This document shows, piece after piece, positions 1 through 8,129 of a stretch of DNA of 64,000 nucleotides. Within the stretch, counting starts at the first letter, position 1. The number at the start of each line of letters is the position of its first letter. The stretch covers positions 62,001 to 126,000 of the forward strand of contig JAUNGD010000001.1 in NCBI GenBank assembly GCA_030524705.1, in the 5' to 3' direction. The notes beneath the pieces are model-generated. The model was given only the letters and a program-made list of their open reading frames with translations, made no database searches and was not told the DNA's origin. Made by a program: the position numbers and the translations under genes. Source of the stretch: Lachnospiraceae bacterium (lineage in GTDB: Bacteria > Bacillota > Clostridia > Lachnospirales > Lachnospiraceae).

Positions 1-1
1 A

Positions 2-1327
2 CGCTTTGTGGGACATAAGGTGATTGGAGATGTGCATCTGGGAGACTGGGGCCTGCAGATGGGCCTGATTATCACAGAGGTGAGAAAGCGTCAGCCGGAG
101 CTGGTTTATTTTGATGAGAGCTACGAAGGGGAATATCCGGCGGAGGCGCCCTTCACGATCTCTGAGCTGGAGGAGATTTATCCGACGGCCAGTGCGAAAT
201 CAAAGGAGGATGCCGCTTATAAGGAGGAGGCCCTGGAGGCAACGGCAAAGCTCCAGGACGGCGTGCGGGGTTACCGGGCGCTGTGGCAGCACATCCTGAA
301 CGTGTCTGTGGCCGACCTGAAGAGAAATTACAGCAATCTGAACGTGGAGTTCGATCTGTGGAAAAAGGAATCCGACGCGCAGCCGTACATACCCGACATG
401 GTGGAATACATGAAAAAGGAGGGCTATGCATATCAGGACCAGGGGGCGCTGATCGTGGATATTAAGGAGGATACCGATACCAAGGAGGTTCCGCCGTGCA
501 TCATCCTCAAGTCCGACGGAGCCGCGCTGTATACTACGACGGATCTTGCAACGATTATAGAGCGTATGAAGCTGTTCCGCCCGGACGAGATCATTTACGT
601 GGTGGACAAGCGTCAGGAAATGCATTTTACCCAGGTATTTCGCTGCGCCCGCAAGACAAAGCTGGTGGATGAGAGCACAGAACTGCGTTTCCAGGGCTTC
701 GGTACGATGAACGGCAAGGACGGCAAGCCCTTCAAGACCAGGGAGGGCGGCGTGATGCGTCTGGAGACGCTGATTTCCGATATTAACGCACAGATGTACA
801 AAAAGATCACGGAAAACCATGAGGTAGATCCGGCGGAGGCCGCAGAGACGGCGAAGCTGGTGGCGCTTTCCGCCATCAAATACGGTGATCTTTCCAACCA
901 GGCCTCCAAGGACTATATTTTTGATACGGACAAGTTCACCTCCTTCGAGGGAAATACAGGCCCGTATATCCTGTATACCATTGTGCGTATCAAATCAATC
1001 CTGAATAAATACCAGGCAGGCGGCGGGGCTGTCTGCGGCGGCAGTATTCTCGCGCCGGTCAACGACAGCGAAAAGGGTCTGATGATGGAGCTTGTAAAAT
1101 TCAACAGCGTGATCGAGCAGGCCTTTGAGGAGATTGCTCCGCATAAGATCTGTTCCTTTATCTATGATCTTGCCAACGCCTTCAACCGCTTCTACCATGA
1201 GACAAGGATTCTGACCGAGGAGGATGAGGCGCGCCGGAAGAGCTGGATCGCCCTGCTGGATCTGACAAGAGAGGTGCTGGAGACCAGTATTGACCTGCTG
1301 GGCTTTGAGGCGCCGGAGCGGATGTAA
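2..1327 (+). CDS. argS: Arginyl-tRNA synthetase, 3' part (5' end outside window)
   Basis: Class I aminoacyl-tRNA synthetase that charges tRNA-Arg. The frame is open to the left edge, so the start and about the first quarter (including the HIGH-type ATP signature) are missing. Visible: the GDVHLGDWGLQMG segment that follows the HIGH region in ArgS, a KMSKS-equivalent loop around GKPFKTREGG, and the C-terminal DALR anticodon-binding domain with FEGNTGPYILYTIVRIKSIL and a terminal GFEAPERM. The identity is secure; only completeness is unknown. Confidence 0.95.
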   Translation, partial: RFVGHKVIGDVHLGDWGLQMGLIITEVRKRQPELVYFDESYEGEYPAEAPFTISELEEIYPTASAKSKEDAAYKEEALEATAKLQDGVRGYRALWQHILNVSVADLKRNYSNLNVEFDLWKKESDAQPYIPDMVEYMKKEGYAYQDQGALIVDIKEDTDTKEVPPCIILKSDGAALYTTTDLATIIERMKLFRPDEIIYVVDKRQEMHFTQVFRCARKTKLVDESTELRFQGFGTMNGKDGKPFKTREGGVMRLETLISDINAQMYKKITENHEVDPAEAAETAKLVALSAIKYGDLSNQASKDYIFDTDKFTSFEGNTGPYILYTIVRIKSILNKYQAGGGAVCGGSILAPVNDSEKGLMMELVKFNSVIEQAFEEIAPHKICSFIYDLANAFNRFYHETRILTEEDEARRKSWIALLDLTREVLETSIDLLGFEAPERM

Positions 1328-1370
1328 AACAGGGGCCACGCTGTAATGACGGAAGGAAGGGCATGAAAAT

Positions 1371-1739
1371 ATGAAATACATTCGTCAATTTGCGGTGATT
1401 TTGACCGTATCATTCCTGGGAGAGGTGCTGAAGGCACTGATCCCGCTGCAGATTCCCGCCAGCATCTACGGGCTTTTGCTGATGCTGGGAGCGCTGTGTC
1501 TGCATATCATTCCGCTGGAGGCGGTCAGGGATACCGGGAAGTTCCTGGTGGAGATCATGCCGCTCATGTTTATTCCGGCGGCGGTGGGGCTGACGGAGTC
1601 CTGGGACAGGATCAGCCCGATTCTGGTGCCGCTGATTGTCGTGACCGCGGTTTCTACCATTTTGGTCATGGCAGTTTCCGGCAGGGTCACGCAGCTTGTG
1701 ATACGCCTGGAAGAACGCAGGGGCAGGAAGAAAGAGTGA
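1371..1739 (+). CDS. lrgA: LrgA/CidA family holin-like membrane protein
   Basis: A 122-residue, very hydrophobic protein with about four membrane spans. The N-terminal half has the family pattern LGEVLKALIPLQIPASIYGLLLM, followed by LEAVRDTGKFLVEIMPLMFIPAAVGL. LrgA/CidA proteins are small holin-like membrane proteins linked to control of murein hydrolase activity and, more recently, to pyruvate or organic-acid transport. It sits six bases upstream of the lrgB partner, so the two are co-transcribed. An ATG at 1362 is out of frame; 1371 has an AAGGAAGG-type ribosome site upstream. Confidence 0.88.
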   Translation: MKYIRQFAVILTVSFLGEVLKALIPLQIPASIYGLLLMLGALCLHIIPLEAVRDTGKFLVEIMPLMFIPAAVGLTESWDRISPILVPLIVVTAVSTILVMAVSGRVTQLVIRLEERRGRKKE

Positions 1740-1745
1740 GAAGCG

Positions 1746-2438
1746 ATGAAGGAAATGTTGAGTAATTCTGTATTTTTCGGCGTGATGGTCAGCATTTTGG
1801 CGTACGAGCTGGGAGTGCTTCTGAAAAAGAAGACGAAGCTTTCCATCTGCAATCCTCTGCTGGTCTCCATCGTGGTGGTGATGATCGTTCTGGCAGTGTT
1901 CCATGTGGACTATGAGAGCTATGAGCAGGGAGCGAAGCTTTTGTCGTATCTGCTGACGCCGGCGACGGTGTGCCTGGCGATTCCGCTCTATGAGCAGATC
2001 GGGCTTTTGAAGCACAATATAAAGGCGATTATGGCCGGAATCATCTCCGGGGTACTGACCAGCCTGCTCTCCGTATTTGCCATGGCGGTTGTCTTCGGAT
2101 TCAGCCATGAGGAGTACGTGACACTTTTGCCGAAGTCCATTACCACGGCCATCGGCATGGGCGTGTCGGAGGAGTTGGGAGGCATCGTGACGATCACGGT
2201 GGCGGTGATCATTGTCACCGGAATTTTCGGAAATGTGATCGGAGAGCATGTCTGCCAGCTGTTCAGGATTCAGGAGCCGGTGGCAAAGGGGATTGCTTTG
2301 GGCTCCGCCTCCCATGCCATCGGTACGGCGAGGGCGATGGAAATGGGGGAGATCGAGGGCGCTATGAGCAGCCTGTCCATTGCGGTGGCAGGACTTTTGA
2401 CCGTGGTGGGGGCCTCGGTATTCGCACAGTTTCTGTAA
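1746..2438 (+). CDS. lrgB: LrgB/CidB family membrane protein
   Basis: A 230-residue integral membrane protein with about six spans. Family hallmarks are visible: NPLLVSIVVVM near residue 38, LLTPATVCLAIPLYEQ near 70, PKSITTAIGMGVSEELGG near 128 and ASHAIGTARAMEMGE near 190. It partners LrgA. In Firmicutes the pair is tied to overflow metabolism, autolysis control and pyruvate uptake; no regulator of the LytS/LytR kind is adjacent here. Length matches the family norm. Confidence 0.9.
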   Translation: MKEMLSNSVFFGVMVSILAYELGVLLKKKTKLSICNPLLVSIVVVMIVLAVFHVDYESYEQGAKLLSYLLTPATVCLAIPLYEQIGLLKHNIKAIMAGIISGVLTSLLSVFAMAVVFGFSHEEYVTLLPKSITTAIGMGVSEELGGIVTITVAVIIVTGIFGNVIGEHVCQLFRIQEPVAKGIALGSASHAIGTARAMEMGEIEGAMSSLSIAVAGLLTVVGASVFAQFL

Positions 2439-2474
2439 ATGCAGGCAGGCTGGACAAGGATGAGGAAAACAGCT

Positions 2475-2567
2475 ATGAGAAGAAAATGGATCTTTCCTTT
2501 GACCGCGATAACGGGCGTGCTCGGGATTGCAGCGGCGGTGGGAGGAATCCTTTTCGTGAAAAACTGA
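2475..2567 (+). CDS. Possible 30-residue single-span membrane peptide
   Basis: Just downstream of lrgB a short frame encodes MRRKWIFPLTAITGVLGIAA followed by AVGGILFVKN: a basic N-terminus, one hydrophobic span and a lysine near the end, as in small membrane proteins. A GAGGA ribosome site lies 8 bases before the ATG at 2475; an in-frame ATG at 2460 has poorer spacing. No homology can be claimed. It could be chance, but the composition and the ribosome site argue for translation with the lrgAB unit. Confidence 0.35.
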   Translation: MRRKWIFPLTAITGVLGIAAAVGGILFVKN

Positions 2568-2627
2568 CAGAACAGCGCTGTGATATTTGGCAGTATACAA
2601 CAAAATTTGGAAAATCGAAAAAATCTT

Positions 2628-2656
2628 TTGTATTTTATGCAGTTTTATGGTATATT
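2628..2656 (+). promoter_or_regulatory. Sigma-A promoter for amino acid ABC operon
   Basis: TTGTAT (2628-2633) and TATATT (2651-2656) are separated by 17 bases, about 120 bases before the binding-protein gene. Confidence 0.55.
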
Positions 2657-2668
2657 AGTGAACAATGA

Positions 2669-2713
2669 GGAACAAAGGAGCTCCTGATCCAAGGGTTCCT
2701 TTGTATTTTTATG
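2669..2713 (+). terminator. Leader hairpin with U-tract (attenuator or terminator)
   Basis: ACAAAGGAG and TTCCTTTGT form a stem followed by ATTTTTA. It lies between the promoter at 2628 and the start at 2779, so it may partly terminate transcripts reaching the amino acid importer. No known riboswitch aptamer is recognised in this short leader. Confidence 0.4.
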
Positions 2714-2778
2714 CCGGAGGAACGATTGGCATAGAAAAGGCTTCCGGGATTCAGTACGAAATAAGGAGGAGAAAAATT

Positions 2779-3621
2779 ATGAGAAGAAATGTAAAAATGG
2801 CAGCAGGTCTTCTGTGTACGGCGGCTATGGTTCTTACGGCCGGCAGCACAGCATTTGCAGAGGAGACAAAGACACTTAAGGTAGCAATGGAGTGCGGATA
2901 CGCACCGTATAACTGGACACAGGCAACGGATGAGAACGGTGCAGTGCCGATTGCGGACAGCTCTGAATATGCTTACGGATACGATGTTATGATGGCAAAG
3001 CACATCTGTGAGGAGCTGGGATACGATCTGGAGATTGTAAAGCTTGACTGGGATTCCCTTGTACCGGCAGTACAGTCCGGCACGGTGGATTGTGTAATCG
3101 CAGGACAGTCCATTACATCAGCCCGTCTTGAGATGGTTGATTTTACAGAGCCGTACTACTACGCATCCATCATTACACTGACAAAGAAGGACAGCGACTA
3201 TGCGAATGCAGCAGGTGTGGCTGACCTGAAGGGCGCTACCTGTACTTCACAGCTCAATACGATCTGGTACGATGTGTGCCTGCCGCAGATTGAGGACGCC
3301 AACATCCTTCCGGCCCAGGAATCAGCTCCGGCTATGCTGGTGGCCCTGGATGCAGACAAGTGCGACATCGTAGTTACCGATATGCCCACCGGTATGGCGG
3401 CATGCGTTGCATACCCGGATTTCACTCTGCTTGATTTCACAGGCTCTGACGATGAATTCGAGGTTTCCGATGAAGAAATCAACATCGGTATTTCTCTGCA
3501 GAAGGGAAATACGGAGCTGAAGGATGCAATTAACGGTGTTCTGGATAAAATGACAGCCGAAGATTACGAAGAAATGATGAACGAAGCGATTTCCGTTCAG
3601 CCGCTTTCAAATGCAGAATAA
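2779..3621 (+). CDS. Polar amino acid ABC transporter substrate-binding protein
   Basis: A 280-residue extracellular solute-binding protein family 3 member. The N-terminus MRRNVKMAAGLLCTAAMVLT plus AGSTAFA is a typical Sec signal peptide with cleavage near AFA-EE; no clear lipobox. The mature part has the family start LKVAMECGYAPYNWTQ, YGYDVMMAKHICEELG and the GTVDCVIAG ligand-loop region. The ATG at 2779 is chosen because AAGGAGGAG precedes it; the frame is open further upstream without a ribosome site. It delivers an amino acid to the permease and ATPase that follow; the ligand is not determinable by eye. Confidence 0.9.
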   Translation: MRRNVKMAAGLLCTAAMVLTAGSTAFAEETKTLKVAMECGYAPYNWTQATDENGAVPIADSSEYAYGYDVMMAKHICEELGYDLEIVKLDWDSLVPAVQSGTVDCVIAGQSITSARLEMVDFTEPYYYASIITLTKKDSDYANAAGVADLKGATCTSQLNTIWYDVCLPQIEDANILPAQESAPAMLVALDADKCDIVVTDMPTGMAACVAYPDFTLLDFTGSDDEFEVSDEEINIGISLQKGNTELKDAINGVLDKMTAEDYEEMMNEAISVQPLSNAE

Positions 3622-3637
3622 TAAAGAATGACTGACT

Positions 3638-3675
3638 GGGACATGGAAGCTGTAGCGGTTTCCATGTCCCTTTTG
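3638..3675 (+). terminator. Intra-operon terminator after binding protein
   Basis: GGGACATGGA pairs perfectly with TCCATGTCCC, followed by TTTT. Its place between binding protein and permease fits the usual scheme in which the binding protein is made in excess over membrane components. Confidence 0.7.
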
Positions 3676-3731
3676 CGCGGAAGCGGTGAGCCCTGCGGCT
3701 CAGCTTATTTATGAAAGAAGGGGGAACTGAC

Positions 3732-4523
3732 ATGCCACAGGATTTTATAGGCAGAATTGGATACATCCTGCAGGAACGCGGCCCGGCTTACCTGGACGGT
3801 GCGAAAAATACAATGATTATCGCGCTGGTCAGCACGTTTATCGGCTGCATCATAGGCTTTGCGGTGGGAATTATCCAGACCATACCGGTAAATAAAAATG
3901 ATAATATCATCAAAAGGGGAGTGCTGTGGGTGGTACGGCTGATCCTGAATATCTACGTCGAGGTATTCCGGGGGACGCCGATGATGGCGCAGGCCATGTT
4001 CATCTATTTCGGCTCTTCTGCTGTGTTCGGGATCAATATGTCAATGTGGTTTGCCGCATTTTTCATCGTATCCATCAACACGGGAGCTTATATGGCAGAG
4101 ACCGTCCGGGGCGGCATTCTTTCCATCGACCCGGGCCAGACGGAGGGTGCAAAGGCCATCGGTATGACCCATGTGCAGACGATGCTGTATGTGATCCTGC
4201 CCCAGGCGCTGCGGAACATCATGCCCCAGATCGGCAACAACCTGATTATCAATATTAAGGATACCTGTGTGCTTTCCGTCATCGGTATCGTGGAGCTGTT
4301 TTATGCGACCAAGAGCGTGGCAGGCGCTTTCTATACGTACTTTGAGTCCTTTACCATCGCCATGGTGATGTATTTCGTACTGACCTTTGCCTGCTCACGG
4401 ATTCTGCGCCTCTGGGAGAAGAAGCTGGACGGCAGCGACAGCTATGACCTGGCTACGACGGATACGCTGGCGCACACCAGCGGCCTGTATAAATATACGG
4501 AGAAGAAGGAGGAGGACGAATGA
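3732..4523 (+). CDS. Amino acid ABC transporter permease (HisM/GlnP family)
   Basis: A 263-residue inner-membrane permease with about five spans. The EAA-loop that docks the ATPase is seen as GQTEGAKAIGMTHVQTMLYV near residue 140, and EVFRGTPMMAQ near 82 is a family signature. The ATG at 3732 is preferred over an in-frame ATG at 3711 because GAAGGGGG lies 7-10 bases before it. The stop overlaps the ATPase start by four bases (ATGA). Its C-terminal extension after the last span is acidic and lysine-rich, probably a cytoplasmic tail. Confidence 0.9.
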   Translation: MPQDFIGRIGYILQERGPAYLDGAKNTMIIALVSTFIGCIIGFAVGIIQTIPVNKNDNIIKRGVLWVVRLILNIYVEVFRGTPMMAQAMFIYFGSSAVFGINMSMWFAAFFIVSINTGAYMAETVRGGILSIDPGQTEGAKAIGMTHVQTMLYVILPQALRNIMPQIGNNLIINIKDTCVLSVIGIVELFYATKSVAGAFYTYFESFTIAMVMYFVLTFACSRILRLWEKKLDGSDSYDLATTDTLAHTSGLYKYTEKKEEDE

Positions 4524-5260
4524 GCGAACAGATTATCAAAATCAGCCATCTCAGCAAGACATTCGGGAAAAATGTAGTCCTGCGGGATATTGACTTTTCC
4601 GTTTCTACGGGGGATGTAACGTGCATCATCGGCGCTTCCGGCTCCGGTAAATCCACGCTGCTGCGCTGTCTGAACCTCCTTGAGACGCCCACCACCGGAG
4701 AAATCCTTTTCCACGGTGAGAATATCGCAGATCCCCACACCAACGCTCCGGGATACCGGGCGAAGGTAGGCATGGTATTTCAGAGCTTTAACCTTTTCAA
4801 CAATATGACGGTGCTGGACAACTGTCTGGTGGGACAGACGAAGGTGCTGAAAAAGAGCAAGGAGGAGGCCAAAAAGAATGCAATGGCTTTCCTGGACAAG
4901 GTAGGCATGGCGCCTTATATCAACGCGAAGCCCCGGCAGCTTTCCGGCGGCCAGAAGCAGCGTGTGGCCATCGCCAGAGCCCTGGCCATGGAACCGGAGC
5001 TTCTGCTGTTTGACGAGCCCACCTCTGCTCTTGATCCGCAGATGGTGGGCGAGGTGCTGGACGTTATGAAGCAGCTGGCCAACGAGGGGCTGACCATGAT
5101 TATCGTTACCCACGAGATGGCCTTTGCCCGGGACGTTTCCAACCATGTCGTGTACATGGCGGACGGCGTCATCGAGGAAGAGGGCGATCCGCAGCAGATC
5201 TTCAGTGATCCGCAGAATCCGAAAACAAAAGAATTTCTGAGCCGTTTCATGCGGGGATAA
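4520..5260 (+). CDS. Polar amino acid ABC transporter ATP-binding protein (GlnQ type)
   Basis: A 246-residue ABC ATPase. Walker A GASGSGKS, the Q-loop VFQSFNLF, signature LSGGQKQR, Walker B LLLFDEPTSALDP and the switch histidine in VTHEM are all intact. Length and motif spelling are those of the GlnQ/HisP group. Translationally coupled to the permease by a four-base overlap. The three genes make a complete importer. Confidence 0.95.
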   Translation: MSEQIIKISHLSKTFGKNVVLRDIDFSVSTGDVTCIIGASGSGKSTLLRCLNLLETPTTGEILFHGENIADPHTNAPGYRAKVGMVFQSFNLFNNMTVLDNCLVGQTKVLKKSKEEAKKNAMAFLDKVGMAPYINAKPRQLSGGQKQRVAIARALAMEPELLLFDEPTSALDPQMVGEVLDVMKQLANEGLTMIIVTHEMAFARDVSNHVVYMADGVIEEEGDPQQIFSDPQNPKTKEFLSRFMRG

Positions 5261-5370
5261 AAAAACCGAAAAAGTTTTGGAAAAAGCTGATAAAAACAAA
5301 AAATATTGACAAGGCACATATGCTGTGGTATGGTAGGTAAGAAATTATTTTGTGCAGACAAAAACTGCAT

Positions 5371-5449
5371 TCTGGAGAAGCTCACAAAGGGGTGAGTGCC
5401 GAAGGTGTAAGGCGCGGTGCGCCGATCTCTCAGGCAAAAGGACAGAGCT
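5371..5449 (+). promoter_or_regulatory. Glycine riboswitch, single aptamer
   Basis: The conserved glycine aptamer core is visible: CTGGAGAAG, then GTGCCGAAGGTGTAAG, then CTCTCAGGCAAAAGGACAGAG. Only one aptamer is present; the next 40 bases are AT-rich without a second core. A hairpin TGCAG-ACAAAAA-CTGCA precedes it and may stand in for the helper helix of singlet riboswitches. It leads an alanine/glycine:Na+ symporter, a known target class for glycine sensing. Promoter elements around TTGACA (5305-5310) and TATGGT fit. Confidence 0.88.
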
Positions 5450-5490
5450 TGTTTTGAAATTGCATTTCAATTCAATATTAATGTTTACTT

Positions 5491-5520
5491 GCAGCCGGGA
5501 GACGATCTCCCGGCTGTTTT
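5491..5520 (+). terminator. Riboswitch expression-platform terminator
   Basis: AGCCGGGAGA and TCTCCCGGCT form a perfect stem with a short CGA loop and a TGTTTTAG tail. It lies 40 bases after the glycine aptamer and before the symporter start, so ligand binding most likely decides termination here. Direction (on or off) cannot be told from sequence alone. Confidence 0.75.
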
Positions 5521-5581
5521 AGCTTCAGGACGGTGGGCTTCTCCAAACGAGGATTATGAAAAAAGAGAGGAAGAGTTGATC

Positions 5582-7075
5582 ATGATTGAGGCAATCACAA
5601 AGGTAAACAGTTTTATTAATGGTCTTGTCTGGGGCTGGCCCGCACTGATCCTTCTGGGATTTGTAGGCGTCCTGATGACCTGTATGACAAAGTTTTTCCA
5701 GTTAAGTCATTTTAAGCACTGGGTAAAAAACACCATCGGCGCTATTTTTGGCGATAAGCACGTAACAAAGCATACAGAGGACAAATCTATTTCCCAGTTC
5801 CAGTCCTTGTGTACGGCTCTGGCAGCTACAGTCGGCACCGGAAATATCGTAGGTGTGGCGGGCGCTATTGCCGTGGGAGGTCCGGGAGCCGTATTCTGGA
5901 TGTGGCTGATTGCATTCTTCGGCATGATGACGAACTACTCTGAGAATGTTCTCGGTATCTTGTACCGCCGCAGAAACGACAAGGGCGAGTGGTGCGGAGG
6001 TGCCATGTATTACCTGCGGGACGGCTTAGGAGGAAAGAAGGGCTGCAAGACCATAGGCGCGGTTCTGGCGGTTCTGTTCTCCTGCTTCTGCCTGCTGGCT
6101 TCCTTCGGTATCGGAAATATGAGCCAGGTAAACAGTATGGTAAGCAACGTACATACCGCGTTTGGCATCCCGACACTTGTGACTGGAATTATCCTTTTCC
6201 TGGCCGTAGGTTTGGTTATTCTTGGCGGCCTGAAGCGTATCGCAGCTATGACAGAAAAGATCGTACCCTTCATGGTAATCGCTTATCTGATTGGAACGCT
6301 GGTTATTATTTTCCTGCATATTAAAACTGTTCCGGCAGTGTTCGTATCCATTTTCAAGGGTGCGTTTGCACTGAAATCCGCAGCAGGCGGTGTGGTAGGC
6401 TCCGGTATTGCCCTGGCTATGCAGATGGGTATGAAGCGAGGCGTGTTCTCCAACGAAGCAGGTCTTGGTTCCTCTGTTATGGTTCACTCCAGCTCCAACG
6501 TAAAGGAGCCGGTTCGCCAGGGTATGTGGGGAATCTTTGAGGTATTTGCAGATACCATCGTTGTCTGCACGCTGACGGCGCTGACCATTTTAAGCTCCGG
6601 CGCTGTGGATCTGGGAAGCGGCCAGCTGACTGCAGAGGCAGCGGAAATCGGTTCGAATTCTCTGATGAGCTATGCATTTTCTCAGACCTTCGGAAAGCCG
6701 GGGGCATGGTTTATCGCTCTGGCGATCTTGCTGTTCGCATACTCTACGGTACTTGGCTGGAGCCATTACGGTTCTACCGCATGTGAGTATCTGTTCGGGA
6801 CAAAATCCGTCACCGTATACCGTGTTATTTTCGTAGTGATCGTTTTGGCCGGTTCCGTGATGGAGGCACAGCTGGCATGGGATATTTCAGATACCTTCAA
6901 TGGTTTGATGATGCTTCCGAACCTGATCGGCGTGCTGGTACTGTCGCCGCAGGTAATGAAATGTACTCAGAATTACGTAGACCGCAGACTGCATCACAAG
7001 AAGGTAAAGCCAATACTTTCCATGTTCCCGGATATTCAGGCTGAGCAGGAAAAGGGACTGAGTGAGGACGAGTAA
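5582..7075 (+). CDS. Alanine/glycine:sodium symporter (AGCS family)
   Basis: A 497-residue integral membrane symporter that imports alanine or glycine with Na+. Family signature GPGAVFWMWLIAFFGMMTNY near residue 100, SLCTALAATVGTGNIVGVAG near 78, and GVFSNEAGLGSS near 288 are visible; about ten spans. The ATG at 5582 is chosen for its AGAGGAAGAG ribosome site and the usual N-terminus; the frame is open upstream through the riboswitch but that part is leader RNA. Control is by the glycine riboswitch at 5371, which points to glycine as a substrate. Confidence 0.93.
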   Translation: MIEAITKVNSFINGLVWGWPALILLGFVGVLMTCMTKFFQLSHFKHWVKNTIGAIFGDKHVTKHTEDKSISQFQSLCTALAATVGTGNIVGVAGAIAVGGPGAVFWMWLIAFFGMMTNYSENVLGILYRRRNDKGEWCGGAMYYLRDGLGGKKGCKTIGAVLAVLFSCFCLLASFGIGNMSQVNSMVSNVHTAFGIPTLVTGIILFLAVGLVILGGLKRIAAMTEKIVPFMVIAYLIGTLVIIFLHIKTVPAVFVSIFKGAFALKSAAGGVVGSGIALAMQMGMKRGVFSNEAGLGSSVMVHSSSNVKEPVRQGMWGIFEVFADTIVVCTLTALTILSSGAVDLGSGQLTAEAAEIGSNSLMSYAFSQTFGKPGAWFIALAILLFAYSTVLGWSHYGSTACEYLFGTKSVTVYRVIFVVIVLAGSVMEAQLAWDISDTFNGLMMLPNLIGVLVLSPQVMKCTQNYVDRRLHHKKVKPILSMFPDIQAEQEKGLSEDE

Positions 7076-7091
7076 TTAAAATCGCATATAG

Positions 7092-7133
7092 AAAAAAACC
7101 GCGGAAACCGTATTGTTTCGGCGGTTTTTTTAT
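7092..7133 (+). terminator. Rho-independent terminator after symporter
   Basis: AAACCGCGGAAAC pairs with GTTTCGGCGGTTT (one mismatch), followed by a run of seven T. Ends the riboswitch-symporter unit. Confidence 0.8.
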
Positions 7134-7192
7134 GCTATGATAGTCAGGTTAATTCAGAATATGAAAACGGTTGGAATAGGAAGAGGTGGGAT

Positions 7193-8047
7193 ATGCGGGA
7201 GATTTTACTGGATTGTATCATAGACTGTCTGAAGCTTTTGCCGTTTCTGTATCTTTCGTATCTGGTGGTGGAATACGCGGAGCATAAAATGAGCCGGAAG
7301 ACCAAGGAGATGATCTACCGGGCAGGAAAGGCCGGGCCTGTGCTGGGCAGCCTGATCGGAATTATCCCCCAGTGCGGATTTTCGGCAGCGGCGGCGGGAC
7401 TGTTTGCGGGCGGCATGGTATCTCCGGGAACGCTGCTGGCGGTATTTTTGTCCACCTCCGATGAGATGCTGCCGATCATGGTGTCGGAGGGGATTCAGCC
7501 CTCGGTGATCGTGAAAATACTGGGAGTCAAGGTGGTGGTGGCGACCGTTGTGGGCCTTGCGGCGGATTTTGCGGCGGAGCGTATTTTGGGCCGCAGAAAC
7601 GAGATGCCGGAGCATCCTGATATGTGCGAGCATGAGCACTGCGGCTGCGGGGAACATGGGATATGGTATTCGGCGCTGAATCACACGCTCCAGACGGCGG
7701 TGTTTCTGTTCCTGATTTCTCTGGCGATCGGATTTGGGATGGAATGGTTCGGCGTATCGGGAGCCTCCCGGGGAATCTCAAAGCTTCCGGGAGCAGAGGC
7801 GGTTCTCTCCGGTCTGGTGGGGATGATTCCGAATTGCGCGGCCTCTGTACTGATCACACAGCTCTTTTTGGAGGGGATTTTGAGCAGCGGTGCATTATTC
7901 GCCGGCCTGCTCTGCGGAGCAGGCACCGGACTTCTTGTGCTGTACCGGGAAAATCCTGATAAAAAAATGAACCTGGCCATCACTGCGGCGCTTTATGTGA
8001 GCGGAACACTGGCGGGAATGATCGTCGGTCAGCTGGGCATTTTATAG
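7193..8047 (+). CDS. Putative heavy-metal/arsenic-type membrane exporter (ArsP_2-like)
   Basis: A 284-residue protein with about eight to ten spans in two similar halves. Each half carries a GxIPQCG or GMIPNCA loop (GIIPQCGFSAAAAGLFAGG near residue 57 and GMIPNCAASVLITQLFLEG near 213), the hallmark I associate with the two-halved ArsP_2/manganese-type exporter family. Between them a short loop rich in His and Cys (EHEHCGCGEHG near 145) could bind metal. Stands alone after a terminator. Family is recognised with fair confidence; the metal is unknown. Confidence 0.65.
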   Translation: MREILLDCIIDCLKLLPFLYLSYLVVEYAEHKMSRKTKEMIYRAGKAGPVLGSLIGIIPQCGFSAAAAGLFAGGMVSPGTLLAVFLSTSDEMLPIMVSEGIQPSVIVKILGVKVVVATVVGLAADFAAERILGRRNEMPEHPDMCEHEHCGCGEHGIWYSALNHTLQTAVFLFLISLAIGFGMEWFGVSGASRGISKLPGAEAVLSGLVGMIPNCAASVLITQLFLEGILSSGALFAGLLCGAGTGLLVLYRENPDKKMNLAITAALYVSGTLAGMIVGQLGIL

Positions 8048-8129
8048 GCTGGGTATTTTTAGAAGGAAATACAGAAATACAGGAATAAGTTTTGATAGTT
8101 TCGGATTTTTTGGAAAGGATGTAGGATAT

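Noticed and set aside
1410..2603. Long open frame on the reverse strand (397 codons)
   Set aside because: Antisense to lrgA and lrgB; rich in His, Arg and Gln, no ribosome site, no family resemblance. A shadow of the forward genes.
5449..5490. Second glycine aptamer
   Set aside because: No CTCTCAGG or GCCGAAGG core; the stretch is AT-rich linker leading to the terminator.
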